A DNA stretch of 64,000 nucleotides from Lysobacter sp. BMK333-48F3 (GTDB lineage: Bacteria; Pseudomonadota; Gammaproteobacteria; Xanthomonadales; Xanthomonadaceae), in the NCBI RefSeq assembly GCF_019733395.1, contig NZ_JAIHOO010000001.1, forward strand, positions 4,697,394 to 4,761,393, in the 5' to 3' direction. Positions 31,617 through 42,091 of this stretch are shown here, in pieces (within the stretch, counting starts at the first letter, position 1; every line of letters begins with the position of its first letter). The notes beneath the pieces were generated by a model that ran no database searches, was not told where the DNA came from, and saw nothing but the letters and a program-made list of their open reading frames with translations. Both the position numbers and the translations under genes were made by a program.

Positions 31617-32537
31617 TCAGGCCGCGATCGGTTCGCGACCGGCGTGTTCGAGTTCGATTACCAGCGCGGCGATGCGGCGCGCCGCCTCGTCGTGCGCCGG
31701 CGACAGCGATTGCAGCGGCAGGCGCAGCCCGTGGCCCAGGCCTTGCGCGGCCAGCAGCGCCTTGACCGGGATCGGGTTGGGCTCGACGCCGAGAAAGTCG
31801 TAGGCCGGACGCAGGCGCGCGTCCCAGGCTTCGGCCTGGTCGCGGCGGCCGGCGCGGGCCAGGTCGGCGAGACGGCGGAACGCCGCCGGCAGCACATTGG
31901 AGCCGACCGAGACGATGCCGTCGGCGCCGGCGAGCATGGCCCGGCACGCGGTCGGATCGTCGCCGCTGAGCACGGCGAAGCCTTCCGACTTGAACGCCAG
32001 CAGGGCGTCCATGCGCGCGCCTTCGGCCACCGCTTCCTTGATGCCGACGATGCGCGGATGGTCGACCAGGGCGGCCACGGTCTGCGGCAGCAGATCGCCG
32101 CCGGTGCGGCCCGGCACGTTGTACAGCACCAGCGGCAAGGCGCCGTCGTCGGCGATCGCGCGGTAGTGGGCGATCAGGCCGGCCTGGGTCGGACGCACAT
32201 AGGGCGGCGTCACCACCAGCGCGGCGTCGGCGCCGAGCGCGGCGGCGCGACGGGTCAGTTCGATGGTTTTGGCGGTGTTGGACAGGCCGGTGCCGGCCAG
32301 CACCGGAACGCGCCCGGCGACCGCTTCGACCGCGGTCCGCAGCAGGGTGTCGTATTCGGCGTCGTACAGCGCCGCGGCCTCGCCGGTCGAGCCGGCCACG
32401 ACCAGCGCCTGGGTGCCGCCTTGCAACTGCGCCGCCAGCATTTTGTGCCAGGCGTCCAGGTCGAGTTCGCCGGCCGCGGTGAACGGCGTCGCCAGCGCGG
32501 TGATGCTGCCGGAAAGTCGCAAGAGAAAACCTACCAA
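31617..32537 (-). CDS. dapA: 4-hydroxy-tetrahydrodipicolinate synthase
   Basis: A 306-residue TIM-barrel lyase condensing pyruvate and aspartate semialdehyde in lysine/diaminopimelate synthesis. Motifs: SITALATPF at the N-terminus, GSTGEAAAL for substrate binding, LYNVPGRTG with the catalytic Tyr, and [10 protein letters not shown] with the Schiff-base Lys. It is divergent from gcvR, as in E. coli, and leads the BamC-like gene. Confidence 0.96.
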   Translation of the reverse strand: MVGFLLRLSGSITALATPFTAAGELDLDAWHKMLAAQLQGGTQALVVAGSTGEAAALYDAEYDTLLRTAVEAVAGRVPVLAGTGLSNTAKTIELTRRAAALGADAALVVTPPYVRPTQAGLIAHYRAIADDGALPLVLYNVPGRTGGDLLPQTVAALVDHPRIVGIKEAVAEGARMDALLAFKSEGFAVLSGDDPTACRAMLAGADGIVSVGSNVLPAAFRRLADLARAGRRDQAEAWDARLRPAYDFLGVEPNPIPVKALLAAQGLGHGLRLPLQSLSPAHDEAARRIAALVIELEHAGREPIAA

Positions 32538-32755
32538 TGATCGTGTTGAGGGCGTCCGCGCCGTCGGGCTGCGGACCGCCGGGCCAGTGTTCCGGGCGGA
32601 GCGTCCGGGCCTGGAAAAACGTGCGCGGTGCCGCCAAGTACGGGGCGATGTTACTTGCGGCCCGAAAGCGGGGGCAAGTATGCTGCCTTATAGCCGCGAC
32701 CCGAGCCCGGGCCGCCGTTCATTTCCGAGCCTTCCGCTCCCTTGCAGGCGCCGCC

Positions 32756-33316
32756 TTGACCGATTCCGCTTCCCGGCCGTCGCCGAACGAAAACCACCTC
32801 CTGATCAACGCCTATACGACGCATCCGGAGTCGCCGCTGCTGTCGGTGACGCGCCGGATCGCCGATTCGGGCTGCAACCTGGTCGACGCGCGCCTGTCCA
32901 CGGTCGGCCGCGACGTCTCGGTGACGGCGCTGGCGGTGGGCTCCTGGGACGCGGTCGCCAAGCTCGAAGCGATGCTGGCGCGGCTGGAGCGCGAGGAAGG
33001 CCTGAAGCTGGTGTGGTACCGCACCGGCGCCAAGCAGGTCCAGTCCAGCCTGCTGCCCTACGTGGTCGAAGTCGTCGCCGCCGACAAGCCCGGCATCCTG
33101 TTCCAGCTGGCCGATTTCTTCGACCGCCAGGGCATCACCATCGAAAGCCTGCACTGCTCGCGCTACCGCGCGATGCAGACCGGCGCGGACATGTTCTCGG
33201 CGCAGATCACCATCGGCGTGCCGTCGAGCATGCACATCGCCGCCTTGCGCGACGATTTCCTCGAGTTCTGCGACCATCTGAACCTCGACGCCATCATGGA
33301 CCCGATGAAGTTCTGA
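32756..33316 (+). CDS. gcvR: Glycine cleavage system transcriptional repressor GcvR
   Basis: A 186-residue protein with two ACT domains (about 15-90 and 100-180). GcvR antagonises GcvA in E. coli; here gcvA is not in the window. Conserved segments are NHLLINAYTTHPESPLLSVTRRIADSGCNLVDARLS and VVAADKPGILFQLADFFDRQGITIESL. The start is uncertain: TTG at 32756 gives TDSASRPSPNENH, in line with the family, while no ATG/GTG in frame is better placed. It overlaps the promoter side of dapA and precedes bcp by 2 bp, the same gcvR-bcp pairing as in E. coli. Confidence 0.88.
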   Translation: MTDSASRPSPNENHLLINAYTTHPESPLLSVTRRIADSGCNLVDARLSTVGRDVSVTALAVGSWDAVAKLEAMLARLEREEGLKLVWYRTGAKQVQSSLLPYVVEVVAADKPGILFQLADFFDRQGITIESLHCSRYRAMQTGADMFSAQITIGVPSSMHIAALRDDFLEFCDHLNLDAIMDPMKF

Positions 33317-33318
33317 CC

Positions 33319-33801
33319 ATGCTCGACACCGGCGACCACGCATACGGCAAGAAAGCGCCCGCGCTGCAGCTGGCCCTGTCCAGCGGCGAAACCGTCCGCC
33401 TCGCCGACTACGCCGGGCAATGGCTGGTGCTGTACTTCTATCCCAAGGACAGCACCCCGGGCTGTACCACCGAAGGCCTGGACTTCAACGCCGCGCTGCC
33501 CAAGTTCAAGAAGCTCGGCGCGACCGTGCTGGGCGTGTCGCGCGACTCGATCCGCTCGCACCAGAACTTCTGCGCCAAGCAGGGCTTCAAGTTCGACCTG
33601 GTCAGCGACGCCGACGAGTCGCTGTGCAACGCCTTCGGCGTGATCAAGGAAAAGAACCTGTACGGCCGCAAGTACATGGGCATCGAGCGCAGCACCTTCC
33701 TGATCGACCCGAAAGGCGTCATCGTGGCGTCATGGCGTCCGGTGAAAGTCGCCGGCCATGCCCAGGCCGTACTCGATTCGCTCAAGGAACACTCCGCCTA
33801 G
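33319..33801 (+). CDS. bcp: Thioredoxin-dependent peroxiredoxin (Bcp/PrxQ)
   Basis: A 160-residue thiol peroxidase reducing hydrogen and organic peroxides. The peroxidatic Cys is C49 (PKDSTPGCTTEG). The E. coli resolving Cys five residues on is absent. Another Cys is at 85 (HQNFCAKQGF), which matches the C48/C84 pair of the atypical 2-Cys Bcp studied in Xanthomonas. It starts 2 bp after the gcvR stop, so the two are surely one operon. Confidence 0.94.
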   Translation: MLDTGDHAYGKKAPALQLALSSGETVRLADYAGQWLVLYFYPKDSTPGCTTEGLDFNAALPKFKKLGATVLGVSRDSIRSHQNFCAKQGFKFDLVSDADESLCNAFGVIKEKNLYGRKYMGIERSTFLIDPKGVIVASWRPVKVAGHAQAVLDSLKEHSA

Positions 33802-33964
33802 GAGCACCACGCCCAGTGAGGCCCTCCCCGTCCACGCTCGCCAGCCGTCCCGCCCCGCGGGCCACGGCGGCGCGACCGTGGGCGCCGTCCGCGCGCGGCC
33901 TGCGCCGCGTCCCGGCACCGCGTTCCGCCCCGCTTTCCACGCTCTTCTCCGACGAGACCGCTAA

Positions 33965-35362
33965 ATGACCAGAAGCAAGCGCATCTACGTGCTGGATACC
34001 AACGTGCTGATGCACGATCCCACCGCGCTGTTCAAGTTCGAGGAGCACGACGTATACCTGCCGATGCAGGTCATCGAGGAGCTCGACAACGGCAAGAAGG
34101 GCACCTCGGAAGCCAGCCGCAACGCGCGCCAGGTCAGCCGCTTCCTCAACGAGCTGATCGAAGCCGAAGGCACCGCCAAGATCGCCTCGGGCATCACCCT
34201 CAACCGCCCGCAGGGGCTGCAGCTGCGCGGCGCGCAGAGCATCGGCAAGCTGCGCTTCCAGACCAGCGCGTTCGATGCCGGCAAGCGCTTCGGCGCGGTC
34301 ATCCCGGACAACCACATCCTGGGTTCGATCCTGGCGCTGAAGGAGGCCGAGCCCGAGGTGCCGGTGGTGCTGGTGTCCAAGGACATCAACCTGCGGATCA
34401 AGGCCTCGATCGCCGGCATCGTGTCGGAGGACTACGAGAACGACCGCGCCCTCGACGACTTCAGCCTGCTCTACACCGGCGCGACCGCGCTGCCGGAGGA
34501 CTTCTGGCAGCGCCACGGCAAGGACCTCAAGTCCTGGACCGAGAAAGGCCGCACCTACTACGAACTCAGCCGCGCGCCGGACGACGACTGGTACCCGAAC
34601 CAGTTCCTGTACCTGCCCGGCGACGACGAATCCGAGCTCAAGGTGGTCAAGGTCGGCGAAGAGCGCGTCACCCTGCAGATCGTCGACGACTACCGCCACA
34701 ACCAGCATGCGGTGTGGGGCATCATCGCGCGCAACCGCGAGCAGAACTTCGCCCTCAACGCGCTGATGGACCCGGAGATCGATTTCGTCACCCTGCTCGG
34801 CACCGCCGGCACCGGCAAGACCCTGCTGGCCCTGGCCGCCGGCCTGGCCCAGACCATGGATCAGCAGCGCTACCGCGAGATCATCATGACCCGCGCCACG
34901 GTCAGCGTCGGCGAGGACATCGGCTTCCTGCCCGGCACCGAGGAGGAAAAGATGACCCCGTGGATGGGCGCGCTGACCGACAACCTGGAAGTGCTGACCC
35001 ACAACCAGGAAGGCGGCGCCTGGGGCCGCGCGGCGACCAACGACCTGCTCGCCTCGCGGATCAAGATCCGCTCGATGAACTTCATGCGCGGCCGCACCTT
35101 CCTCAGCCGCTGGCTGATCCTCGACGAAGCGCAGAACCTGACCCCGAAGCAGATGAAGACCTTGATCACCCGCGCCGGCCCGGGCACCAAGATCGTCTGC
35201 CTGGGCAACGTCGAGCAGATCGACACGCCGTACCTGACCGAGACCACCTCGGGCCTGACCTACGCGGTCGACCGCTTCAAGGGCTGGGCGCACAGCGCCC
35301 ACGTCACCCTGCGCCGCGGCGAACGCTCGCGCCTGGCCGACTACGCCTCGGAAGTGCTGTAG
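33965..35362 (+). CDS. PIN domain-PhoH ATPase fusion
   Basis: A 465-residue two-domain protein. Residues 1-130 form a PIN ribonuclease domain with acidic residues in VLDTNVLMHDP, EELDNGKKG and SKDINLRIKA. Residues about 240-465 form a PhoH-type P-loop ATPase with Walker A LGTAGTGKTLLAL (about 278-290) and Walker B LILDEAQNLTPKQ (about 383). PhoH2-type fusions have been shown to act as RNA helicase/RNases; the role here is inferred. There is a 163-bp gap after bcp without visible features, and a palindromic terminator follows. Confidence 0.93.
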   Translation: MTRSKRIYVLDTNVLMHDPTALFKFEEHDVYLPMQVIEELDNGKKGTSEASRNARQVSRFLNELIEAEGTAKIASGITLNRPQGLQLRGAQSIGKLRFQTSAFDAGKRFGAVIPDNHILGSILALKEAEPEVPVVLVSKDINLRIKASIAGIVSEDYENDRALDDFSLLYTGATALPEDFWQRHGKDLKSWTEKGRTYYELSRAPDDDWYPNQFLYLPGDDESELKVVKVGEERVTLQIVDDYRHNQHAVWGIIARNREQNFALNALMDPEIDFVTLLGTAGTGKTLLALAAGLAQTMDQQRYREIIMTRATVSVGEDIGFLPGTEEEKMTPWMGALTDNLEVLTHNQEGGAWGRAATNDLLASRIKIRSMNFMRGRTFLSRWLILDEAQNLTPKQMKTLITRAGPGTKIVCLGNVEQIDTPYLTETTSGLTYAVDRFKGWAHSAHVTLRRGERSRLADYASEVL

Positions 35363-35410
35363 GCGGGCGCGACGCCGGGACGGTCCCGGCAGTCCGCCGC
35401 TGAAACCGAC

Positions 35411-35432
35411 GAGCCGGCGCATGCGCCGGCTC
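35411..35432. terminator. Palindromic terminator between convergent genes
   Basis: A perfect 22-bp palindrome of GAGCCGGCGCA and its complement lies between the phoH stop and the convergent secreted-protein stop. The T-content after it is modest (CGTTGGTTT), so efficiency is uncertain. Confidence 0.6.
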
Positions 35433-35460
35433 GTTGGTTTGCGCGGGCGGCCGGAAAGAC

Positions 35461-36510
35461 TCAGCTGCCCGGGATGCGGCAGCAGGTGGCCGTGGTCCTG
35501 TAAGCGATCGCGCTGAGCACCGAACCGACCAGTTCGCACTTCCAGCCGGTCAGCTGGCCGTTGACCACGTTCGGGTCCGAACTGCTGACCGTCAGCCCGA
35601 GCGGACCGGTGCACGAACCGCTGGTCGCGGTGTAGTTGGTCGGGCAGTCGATCGTGCGGGTCTGCAGGCCGCCGAGCAGATCCAGCACGCCGGTCTGCTG
35701 GGCGTAGGTGCAGTCCAGGGCGGTGGCGGCCGGCTCCTTGAAATAGCCGGTCACGTCCACGACCACGTTCGCCTGCGCGCTCGAGTACAGACTGAACTGA
35801 GTGGGGCAGCCGGGGCGGCACAGCTTCACGTGCGATTCGTTGGAGTACACGCCGCCGCCGTTGTAGTTCAACGAAGCCGCCACCGGGCGGGCCACGTCGG
35901 AGGGATAGGCGGTGAACCAGCCGCCCTGCAACGGATCGACCGAGGCCAGCTTGACCGTAATCGCCGACACGTTGGCGGGGATGTTGCAGTTGCTGGCGTC
36001 GCCGCCCTGATCGACGAAATCGGTTGCCGTGAACGCCAGGAAGCTGCGCGTGCTGTTCGCGGCCATAGGACCGCCGCGCAGGCGGGTGTCGACGATCCGG
36101 CACGGCGTCAACGGGGTGTAGACCAAATCCGAACCCGGGCTGCCGATCGCCTTGGTGCCGATCTCGCCGATGGCCGTCGGTGCGCCGCCGACCACCTCGA
36201 CCGACCCCGCGGAGCCCAGTAGCGCTTCGTTCATTTGGCGAAAGTCAACAGCGCTGGCCGCCCGCTCCAGATTGGCGATATCGGCATTGGCGAACGTGGT
36301 CCGCATCCGCTCGCCCCAGCCGCTCGCCGAAGCGCCGTACGTCTTGTCGACGTAAGGCTGCCAGCGCTCAACGATGTCCTGCCCGAGTTCGGCGCGCATG
36401 CTCTCCGGCGCCAGTCCGCTGTCGTAGTTGACCGCCCAGTTGACCCCGAAGGCTGCCGCCGGCAGCCCCACTACCAACAGCCCGACCAGTAATTTCCCTT
36501 TCGTAATCAT
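35461..36510 (-). CDS. Secreted protein with a TPCRIVDTR motif
   Basis: This 349-residue protein begins with a signal/anchor segment (KLLVGLLVVGLPAAAFGVNWAV). Residues about 25-100 are probably helical. From about residue 125 it contains VYTPLTPCRIVDTRLRGGP, a motif seen repeatedly in secreted proteins of environmental bacteria whose function is unknown. Segments NVSAITVKLASVD and ANVVVDVTGYF, typical of the same domain, follow, and the C-terminus has several paired cysteines (CTYAQ, TIDCPTNY, CKCE-type, TCCRIPGS). Start taken at MITKGKL with GGGCGGTTACG upstream; the ORF extends further. It is divergent from the XRE regulator. Export is inferred. Confidence 0.7.
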   Translation of the reverse strand: MITKGKLLVGLLVVGLPAAAFGVNWAVNYDSGLAPESMRAELGQDIVERWQPYVDKTYGASASGWGERMRTTFANADIANLERAASAVDFRQMNEALLGSAGSVEVVGGAPTAIGEIGTKAIGSPGSDLVYTPLTPCRIVDTRLRGGPMAANSTRSFLAFTATDFVDQGGDASNCNIPANVSAITVKLASVDPLQGGWFTAYPSDVARPVAASLNYNGGGVYSNESHVKLCRPGCPTQFSLYSSAQANVVVDVTGYFKEPAATALDCTYAQQTGVLDLLGGLQTRTIDCPTNYTATSGSCTGPLGLTVSSSDPNVVNGQLTGWKCELVGSVLSAIAYRTTATCCRIPGS

Positions 36511-36646
36511 CGTAACCGCCCTTCCTTCAGAGAGAGACGAGCGCCTTGCGGCGCGGCGAGGACACGGATGGCGCCCCTTGGTCCGGGGCCAGCGCTTGCG
36601 CGCGCTGCATGGATAGTGCATCGACCGATGCGCCGGCAATGTCCGC

Positions 36647-36794
36647 TTTCGCTAACGTTGGACGTTGTGTTTTCCAGGCGCGAACGTCGGCTTGCGGCCC
36701 AGGAAAATGTGGTTGTGACTGGCAACCCACTCCGCAGGCGAACGGTTAGGGAAACTGGACTAATAGCGACCAGTTTCGCTGTCGTGTTAGCGAA
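36647..36794. promoter_or_regulatory. Candidate operator sites upstream of the XRE regulator
   Basis: The 325-bp divergent gap 36511-36835 holds three versions of GTTAGSGAA: reversed TTCGCTAAC (36648-36656), GTTAGGGAA (36745-36753) and GTTAGCGAA (36786-36794). The last is also the right half of an inverted repeat TTCGCT (36775-36780)/AGCGAA (36789-36794). Both flanking genes could be controlled from here. The assignment is based only on motif repetition. Confidence 0.4.
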
Positions 36795-36835
36795 CCCCGT
36801 GCAAGATCGCCGTTAGCCTTTCAGGAGAGTCCGGG

Positions 36836-37216
36836 ATGTCGGCATTGCCTGAACGCATCAGACGCGCGCGCGCCCTGTCGCGCACTTCGCAACTGGCCCT
36901 GGCCACCGCAGTCGGCGTGCAACGCAGCGCGGTGGCGCAATGGGAACGGCCTTCGGGCAGTCGCCCTTCCATGCATCATCTGCTGTCGATCGCCAAGGTC
37001 ACCGGCGTGTGCCTGGAGTGGCTGGGCACCGGGCGCGGCCAGGTTCGCCCGGACGACGGCGCCTGGACCCCGGCGCTGCGCCCGGCCGATTACGCCCAGG
37101 ACGACATCGAGGAGGAATGCCTCAGCGCCCTGCGCCGGCTGCCGTTCGCCCTGCGCAAACAGCTGGTCGCGACCATTTCGCTGATGGCCAAAGCCTCCGC
37201 GGACGGCAACGGTTAG
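36836..37216 (+). CDS. XRE-family helix-turn-helix regulator
   Basis: A 126-residue DNA-binding protein. Residues 1-65 form a Cro/CI HTH: IRRARALSRTSQLALATAVGVQRSAVAQWERPSG, with SMHHLLSIAKVTGVCLEWLGTG as the following helices. The C-terminal half (YAQDDIEEECLSALRRLPFALRKQLVATISLM) is probably helical and may serve in dimerisation. Solitary small XRE proteins of this kind occur widely in Xanthomonads and are not evidence for a phage here. The target is unknown; its own upstream region has repeated motifs. Confidence 0.82.
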   Translation: MSALPERIRRARALSRTSQLALATAVGVQRSAVAQWERPSGSRPSMHHLLSIAKVTGVCLEWLGTGRGQVRPDDGAWTPALRPADYAQDDIEEECLSALRRLPFALRKQLVATISLMAKASADGNG

Positions 37217-37309
37217 CAAGCACGGCGGCCGCCCGGGCCGATAAGATGGGACGGCGGCCGCTAGGCGCTACCGGCCGCCGCATTCCGTCCGCCCGCCCGA
37301 CCGCACCCG

Positions 37310-38108
<799 letters not shown>

Positions 38109-38122
<14 letters not shown>

Positions 38123-38981
38123 GCCCCCCGATCACGACCAGATCGCGCTGCGCGCCGGCGACGGCCATCGTTGGGCGCTGCTGAGCCGGATTCCGGCCCA
38201 ACCGCGCCGCAGCCTGCTGTGGCTGCCCGCGCTCGGCGTCGCCGCGCGCCACTACCTGCCCTTTGCCGAGGCGCTGGCCGCACGCGGCGTGGCGGTGTTC
38301 GTGCACGAGTGGCGCGGCAACGGCAGCAGCAGCCTGCGCGCCAGTCGCAGCGTGGACTGGGGCTATCGCGAAGTCCTGCTCGACGATCTGCCGCTCAGCG
38401 AAGCGGCCGCGGCGGCCGCGCTGCCGGGAGTGCCGCGCGCGATCGGCGGCCACAGCCTCGGCGGGCAACTGGCCTGCGTGCGCCTGGGTTTGATGGCCTT
38501 GCACGGTCAGGCCGTTCCGCAGGCCTTGTGGCTGGTCGCCAGCGGCGCGCCGTACTGGCGCGCGTGGCCGATGCCGCGCAAGATCGGCCTGTCCTGGGTG
38601 TACCGGTTTCTGCCCTGGCTGGCCCGGGTCAACGGCGTTTTGCCGGGCCGCCGGGTCGGCTTCGGCGGCAACGAGGCGCGCAGCCTGATCCGCGACTGGG
38701 CCCGCACCGGGCTCAGCGGCCGCTACGCCGCCCGCGGCGTCGGCGAAGACCTGGAAGCCGGCATGGCCCAGGTCGCGATCCAGGCCCGCAGCGTGCGCCT
38801 GACCGACGACTGGCTGGTGCCGCGCGCCTCGCAGGATTTCCTGTTGTCGAAATTGCCGCTGGCGCAAATCGCATCGACCGACATGGACGCAGCCGCCTTG
38901 GGCGCGCGCGCCGATCACTTCGCCTGGATGAAACAGCCCGAGGCGGTGGTCGCCGCCTTGCTGCGCGACGATCCACTGTAG
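38109..38981 (+). CDS. Alpha/beta hydrolase
   Basis: A 290-residue alpha/beta-hydrolase. The nucleophile elbow is GGHSLGGQLA (Ser about 121), preceded by WLPALGVAARHYLPFAEAL and VAVFVHEWRGNGSSS. An acid residue is probable in LTDDWLVPRAS, and His in ARADHFAWM completes the triad. The substrate is unknown. Its ATG (38109) lies within thiD, and its TAG stop (38979-38981) falls inside the TGTAGGAG end of a REP, so the C-terminus DDPL was set by the repeat. Confidence 0.85.
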
Positions 38982-39002
38982 GAGTGGCGTCAGCCGCGAC
39001 CA
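38978..39002 (-). repeat. Short REP providing the hydrolase stop codon
   Basis: TGTAGGAGTGGCG...GCCGCGACC is a 25-nt REP in the reversed orientation. In the 38982-39363 gap a terminator (39033-39052) and a degenerate long REP (39111-39162) follow. Confidence 0.75.
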
Positions 39003-39032
39003 CCGAAGCGAGGTAGCTCAGTGCCATCGCCG

Positions 39033-39052
39033 AAGCCCGGACAACCGGGCTT
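39033..39052 (+). terminator. Terminator of thiD-hydrolase
   Basis: The arms AAGCCCGG and CCGGGCTT with loop ACAA are followed by TGTTATG. Confidence 0.75.
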
Positions 39053-39110
39053 TGTTATGTGGGGTGGCGAGTACGCCGCTGCGGGCAGCAGCGCGCAGCT
39101 CCACCGCTTC

Positions 39111-39162
39111 GGTCGTCGCAGCTTGTGACCGGAGGAAATCCCCGTGAGACGCCGCTCCCACA
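39111..39162 (+). repeat. Long REP (variant)
   Basis: A 49-nt-class REP: GGTCGTCGCAGCTTG, then the TGACCGGAGG... insert unit, then CGCCGCTCCCACA. It belongs to the same class as those at 5821 and 60078 but is more diverged. Confidence 0.65.
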
Positions 39163-39363
39163 GGCGATGGTTTCGAGCCCCGATCGGCGGCAGCGGGCTC
39201 TGATCTTCCTGCACGTCCCGCGACCGCGCTTTACGCCGCGCCGTCGATTGTTTACGGCGAATTTACGCCGCGACGGCGGTCGCGAAATAGCGGCTTTACG
39301 CCCGCCTTTCCGAGAATGAGCGCGTGGCCGAACCGGCCTCTTACGCAGTCTTCGGATACTTCC

Positions 39364-40122
39364 ATGCCGTCCTCGCATCACCCGTTCCGCCGCCGCGAAG
39401 CCGCCGCGCCGTTGCTGCTGGCCGCCTGCGCCGGCCTCGGCTTGCTCGCCCTGGGCGCGAACGCCCACGCCGCAGAATCCCCGGCCGTCAGCCTCAGCGG
39501 CTCGGCCGCGCTGACCAGCGACTATGTCTGGCGCGGCAGCTCGCAGACCCAGGGCGACCCGGCCGTGCAGGCTGGCTTCAAGATCGCCCACAGCAGCGGC
39601 GTCTATGCCTCGGTGTGGGGCTCCAACGTCGAGTTCGCGCCGGACACCCATGCCAGCAGCGAGTTCGATTTCACCGTCGGCTGGGCCGGCAAGGTCGCCG
39701 ACCACTGGGGCCTGGACGTGAACGTCCTGCACTACCGTTATCCGTCGACCACGGTCGATCTGAACTGGACCGAGCTCAACGGCACGGTCACCTGGCGCGA
39801 CAACTACTGGCTGTCGCTGGCCTATTCCAACCAAGCCCTGGGCAGCAAGGAACGCGGCCTGTACTCGCAGGTCGGCACGCGCTTCCCGGTCAACGATGCG
39901 GTGCGCTTCGAAGCGGCGGTCGGCCACTACTTCCTCGACGACGTCTACGACCGCAGCTACAGCCATGGTCAGCTCAGCGCGATCTGGGCGGTGAAGACGG
40001 CGTCCAACGCGAACCTCGAACTGCGCCTGACCGCCCACGCCACCGACCGCAACGCCGAACGGATCTTCGGCGATTCCCTGGCCGGCTCGCGCATCGAAGC
40101 GGCGGTCCAGGCGACCTTCTGA
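39364..40122 (+). CDS. TorF-family putative porin
   Basis: A 252-residue outer-membrane protein of the TorF/gcw_chp family. The signal peptide ([23 protein letters not shown]) is cut near AESPAV, and [28 protein letters not shown] is the family hallmark. Beta-barrel strands with alternating residues follow to a terminal Phe (EAAVQATF). The kdpF start is 12 bp after the stop, so it probably belongs to the kdp operon and may supply K+ or osmolyte entry across the outer membrane; that is inference. Confidence 0.85.
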   Translation: MPSSHHPFRRREAAAPLLLAACAGLGLLALGANAHAAESPAVSLSGSAALTSDYVWRGSSQTQGDPAVQAGFKIAHSSGVYASVWGSNVEFAPDTHASSEFDFTVGWAGKVADHWGLDVNVLHYRYPSTTVDLNWTELNGTVTWRDNYWLSLAYSNQALGSKERGLYSQVGTRFPVNDAVRFEAAVGHYFLDDVYDRSYSHGQLSAIWAVKTASNANLELRLTAHATDRNAERIFGDSLAGSRIEAAVQATF

Positions 40123-40134
40123 AGGAGACACGAC

Positions 40135-40227
40135 ATGCCCGGTTGGCTCTCGATGCTGTGCGCGATCTCGGTCCTGGTGGCCGGCGCCTATCTGCTCTAC
40201 GTCGTGCTGCGCCCCGAGGACTTCTGA
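40135..40227 (+). CDS. kdpF: Small K+ ATPase subunit KdpF
   Basis: A 30-residue single-span membrane peptide, [20 protein letters not shown]... ending VLRPEDF. KdpF stabilises the KdpFABC complex in the inner membrane. Length, hydrophobic span (about residues 5-24) and a charged tail like E. coli KdpF (29 residues) support it, as does the position right before kdpA. An AGGAG site overlaps the porin stop. Confidence 0.85.
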   Translation: MPGWLSMLCAISVLVAGAYLLYVVLRPEDF

Positions 40228-40361
40228 GCGCGCGCCCGCACCGCAGGGAACGCGGCGCGGTTCCACTCTACCGACGCGCGTCCGCGCTCTGAGCGGACGC
40301 GCGCCAGGCCGTTGCCGCGCCGGACGCGCCGCAGCGGCCTCATCACCGTCCGGTGTTCGTC

Positions 40362-42080
40362 ATGATCGAAATCTTTCTCGTATTCGCGCTAGCCGTCGGC
40401 CTGGGTTGGCCGTTAGGCCTGTACCTGGCGCGCGTCATGCGCGGCGACCGCTCGCGCCTGGACGTCCTGTTCGCGCCGATCGAACGCGCGATCTACCGCG
40501 CCGTCGGCACCGACCCGGCGCGCGGCATGAGCTGGCGCGGCTACGCGTTGGCGTTCGCTCTCAGCAATGCGGTGCTCGCCGTGTTGGTATGGGCGTTGTT
40601 CATGACCCAGGCCTGGCTGCCGCTCAACCCCGACGGCGTGCCCAACCTGCGTTGGGACACCGCGCTGCACACCATGGTGTCCTTCCTCACCAATACCAAC
40701 CAGCAGCACTACTCGGGCCAGGCCCAGCTGAGCTATCTGTCGCAGATGGTCGGCATCGTCGGCCTGCAAGTCGTCACTCCGATGATGGGCCTGGCGATCG
40801 TGGTCGCCACCCTGCGCGGCCTGTTCGGCGGCCGTCAGGCCCTGGCCGACCCTGGCGCGGCGACGCGCGAGGGCGAGACCCGCGACCTCGGCAACTACTG
40901 GGTCGACGTCACCCGCGCCACCCTGCGCTTCATGATTCCGCTGTGCCTGCTGTGGGCGGCCTTGCTGACCTGGCAAGGCGTGCCGTCGACGCTGCAGGGC
41001 GGTGCGACGGTTTCGCCGCTCGACCAGAGCGCGGAGCTGAAGCAACAGAAGATTCCCGTGGGCCCGGTCGCGCCTATGGTCGCGGCCAAGCAACTGGGCA
41101 CCAACGGCGGCGGCTGGTACGGCCCCAACAGCACCGTCGCGCTGGAGAACCCGACCCCGCTGTCGAACCTGCTGGAGGTGCTGGCGCTGATCCTGATCCC
41201 GGTCGCGGTGACCTTCATGGTCGGTCCGTTCACCGGCCGGCGCAAACTCACCGCGCTGGTGTTCGGCAGCATGCTGCTGATGTCGGTGGTGTCGACCGGC
41301 CTGTCGGTAGGGTCGGAGGCGTATTCCTCGACCAGCGCCGACGCGGCGCTGATGGAAGGCAAGGAAACCCGCTTCGGCGCCGATGGCTCGGCCTTGTGGT
41401 CGGCGCTGACCACGCAGAGCAGCAACGGCTCGGTCAACGCGATGCACGACTCGCTGGCGCCGCTGACCGGCGGCGTGGCGATGGTCAACATGCTGATCAA
41501 CGCCATCTGGGGCGGCATCGGCTGCGGCCTGCAGCAGTTCCTGGTCTATCTGCTGCTGTCGGTGTTCCTGGCCGGACTGATGACCGGGCGTACGCCGGAG
41601 TTGTTCGGACGCAAGATCGAAGCGCCGGAAGTGCGCCTGCTGGCGCTGCTGATCCTGTTGCAGCCGATGGTGGTGCTGGGCTTCAGCGCCGTCGCCCTGG
41701 CCTTCCCCGCGATCACCGGCAATTCCAATCCGGGCTTCCACGGCATCAGCCAGGTCTTCTACGAGTACACCTCGGCCTTCGCCAACAACGGTTCGGGCTT
41801 CGAAGGTCTCGGCGACGCGACGTACTGGTGGAATCTCAGCTGCTCGGCCGTCCTGGCATTGGGCCGATACCCGGCGCTGATCGTGCCGCTCGCGGTCGCC
41901 GGCCTGTTGGCGCGCAAGCGCGTGGCGCCGGAAAGCACCGGCACCCTGCACGCGGAGACGCCGACTTTCGCCCTGACCCTGATCGCGGTGATCGTGATCT
42001 TGACCGTCCTGCAATTCATGCCCGCGTTGGTGCTCGGCCCGATCGCCGATCACCTGACCCTGGCGAGCAAGGCTCTGTGA
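40362..42080 (+). CDS. kdpA: Potassium-transporting ATPase subunit A
   Basis: A 572-residue ten-span inner membrane K+-binding subunit of KdpFABC. The four selectivity-filter loops are visible: [31 protein letters not shown] and [10 protein letters not shown]. Start is ATG 40362 ([19 protein letters not shown]); the GTG at 40353 in the same frame is possible. The gap after kdpF is 134 bp. Confidence 0.97.
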   Translation: MIEIFLVFALAVGLGWPLGLYLARVMRGDRSRLDVLFAPIERAIYRAVGTDPARGMSWRGYALAFALSNAVLAVLVWALFMTQAWLPLNPDGVPNLRWDTALHTMVSFLTNTNQQHYSGQAQLSYLSQMVGIVGLQVVTPMMGLAIVVATLRGLFGGRQALADPGAATREGETRDLGNYWVDVTRATLRFMIPLCLLWAALLTWQGVPSTLQGGATVSPLDQSAELKQQKIPVGPVAPMVAAKQLGTNGGGWYGPNSTVALENPTPLSNLLEVLALILIPVAVTFMVGPFTGRRKLTALVFGSMLLMSVVSTGLSVGSEAYSSTSADAALMEGKETRFGADGSALWSALTTQSSNGSVNAMHDSLAPLTGGVAMVNMLINAIWGGIGCGLQQFLVYLLLSVFLAGLMTGRTPELFGRKIEAPEVRLLALLILLQPMVVLGFSAVALAFPAITGNSNPGFHGISQVFYEYTSAFANNGSGFEGLGDATYWWNLSCSAVLALGRYPALIVPLAVAGLLARKRVAPESTGTLHAETPTFALTLIAVIVILTVLQFMPALVLGPIADHLTLASKAL

Positions 42081-42091
42081 GGAAAAGCCTT

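Noticed and set aside
36836-37216. XRE regulator as a sign of a prophage or toxin-antitoxin module
   Set aside because: No integrase, phage structural gene, toxin partner or att repeats were seen; the flanking genes are ordinary chromosomal genes.
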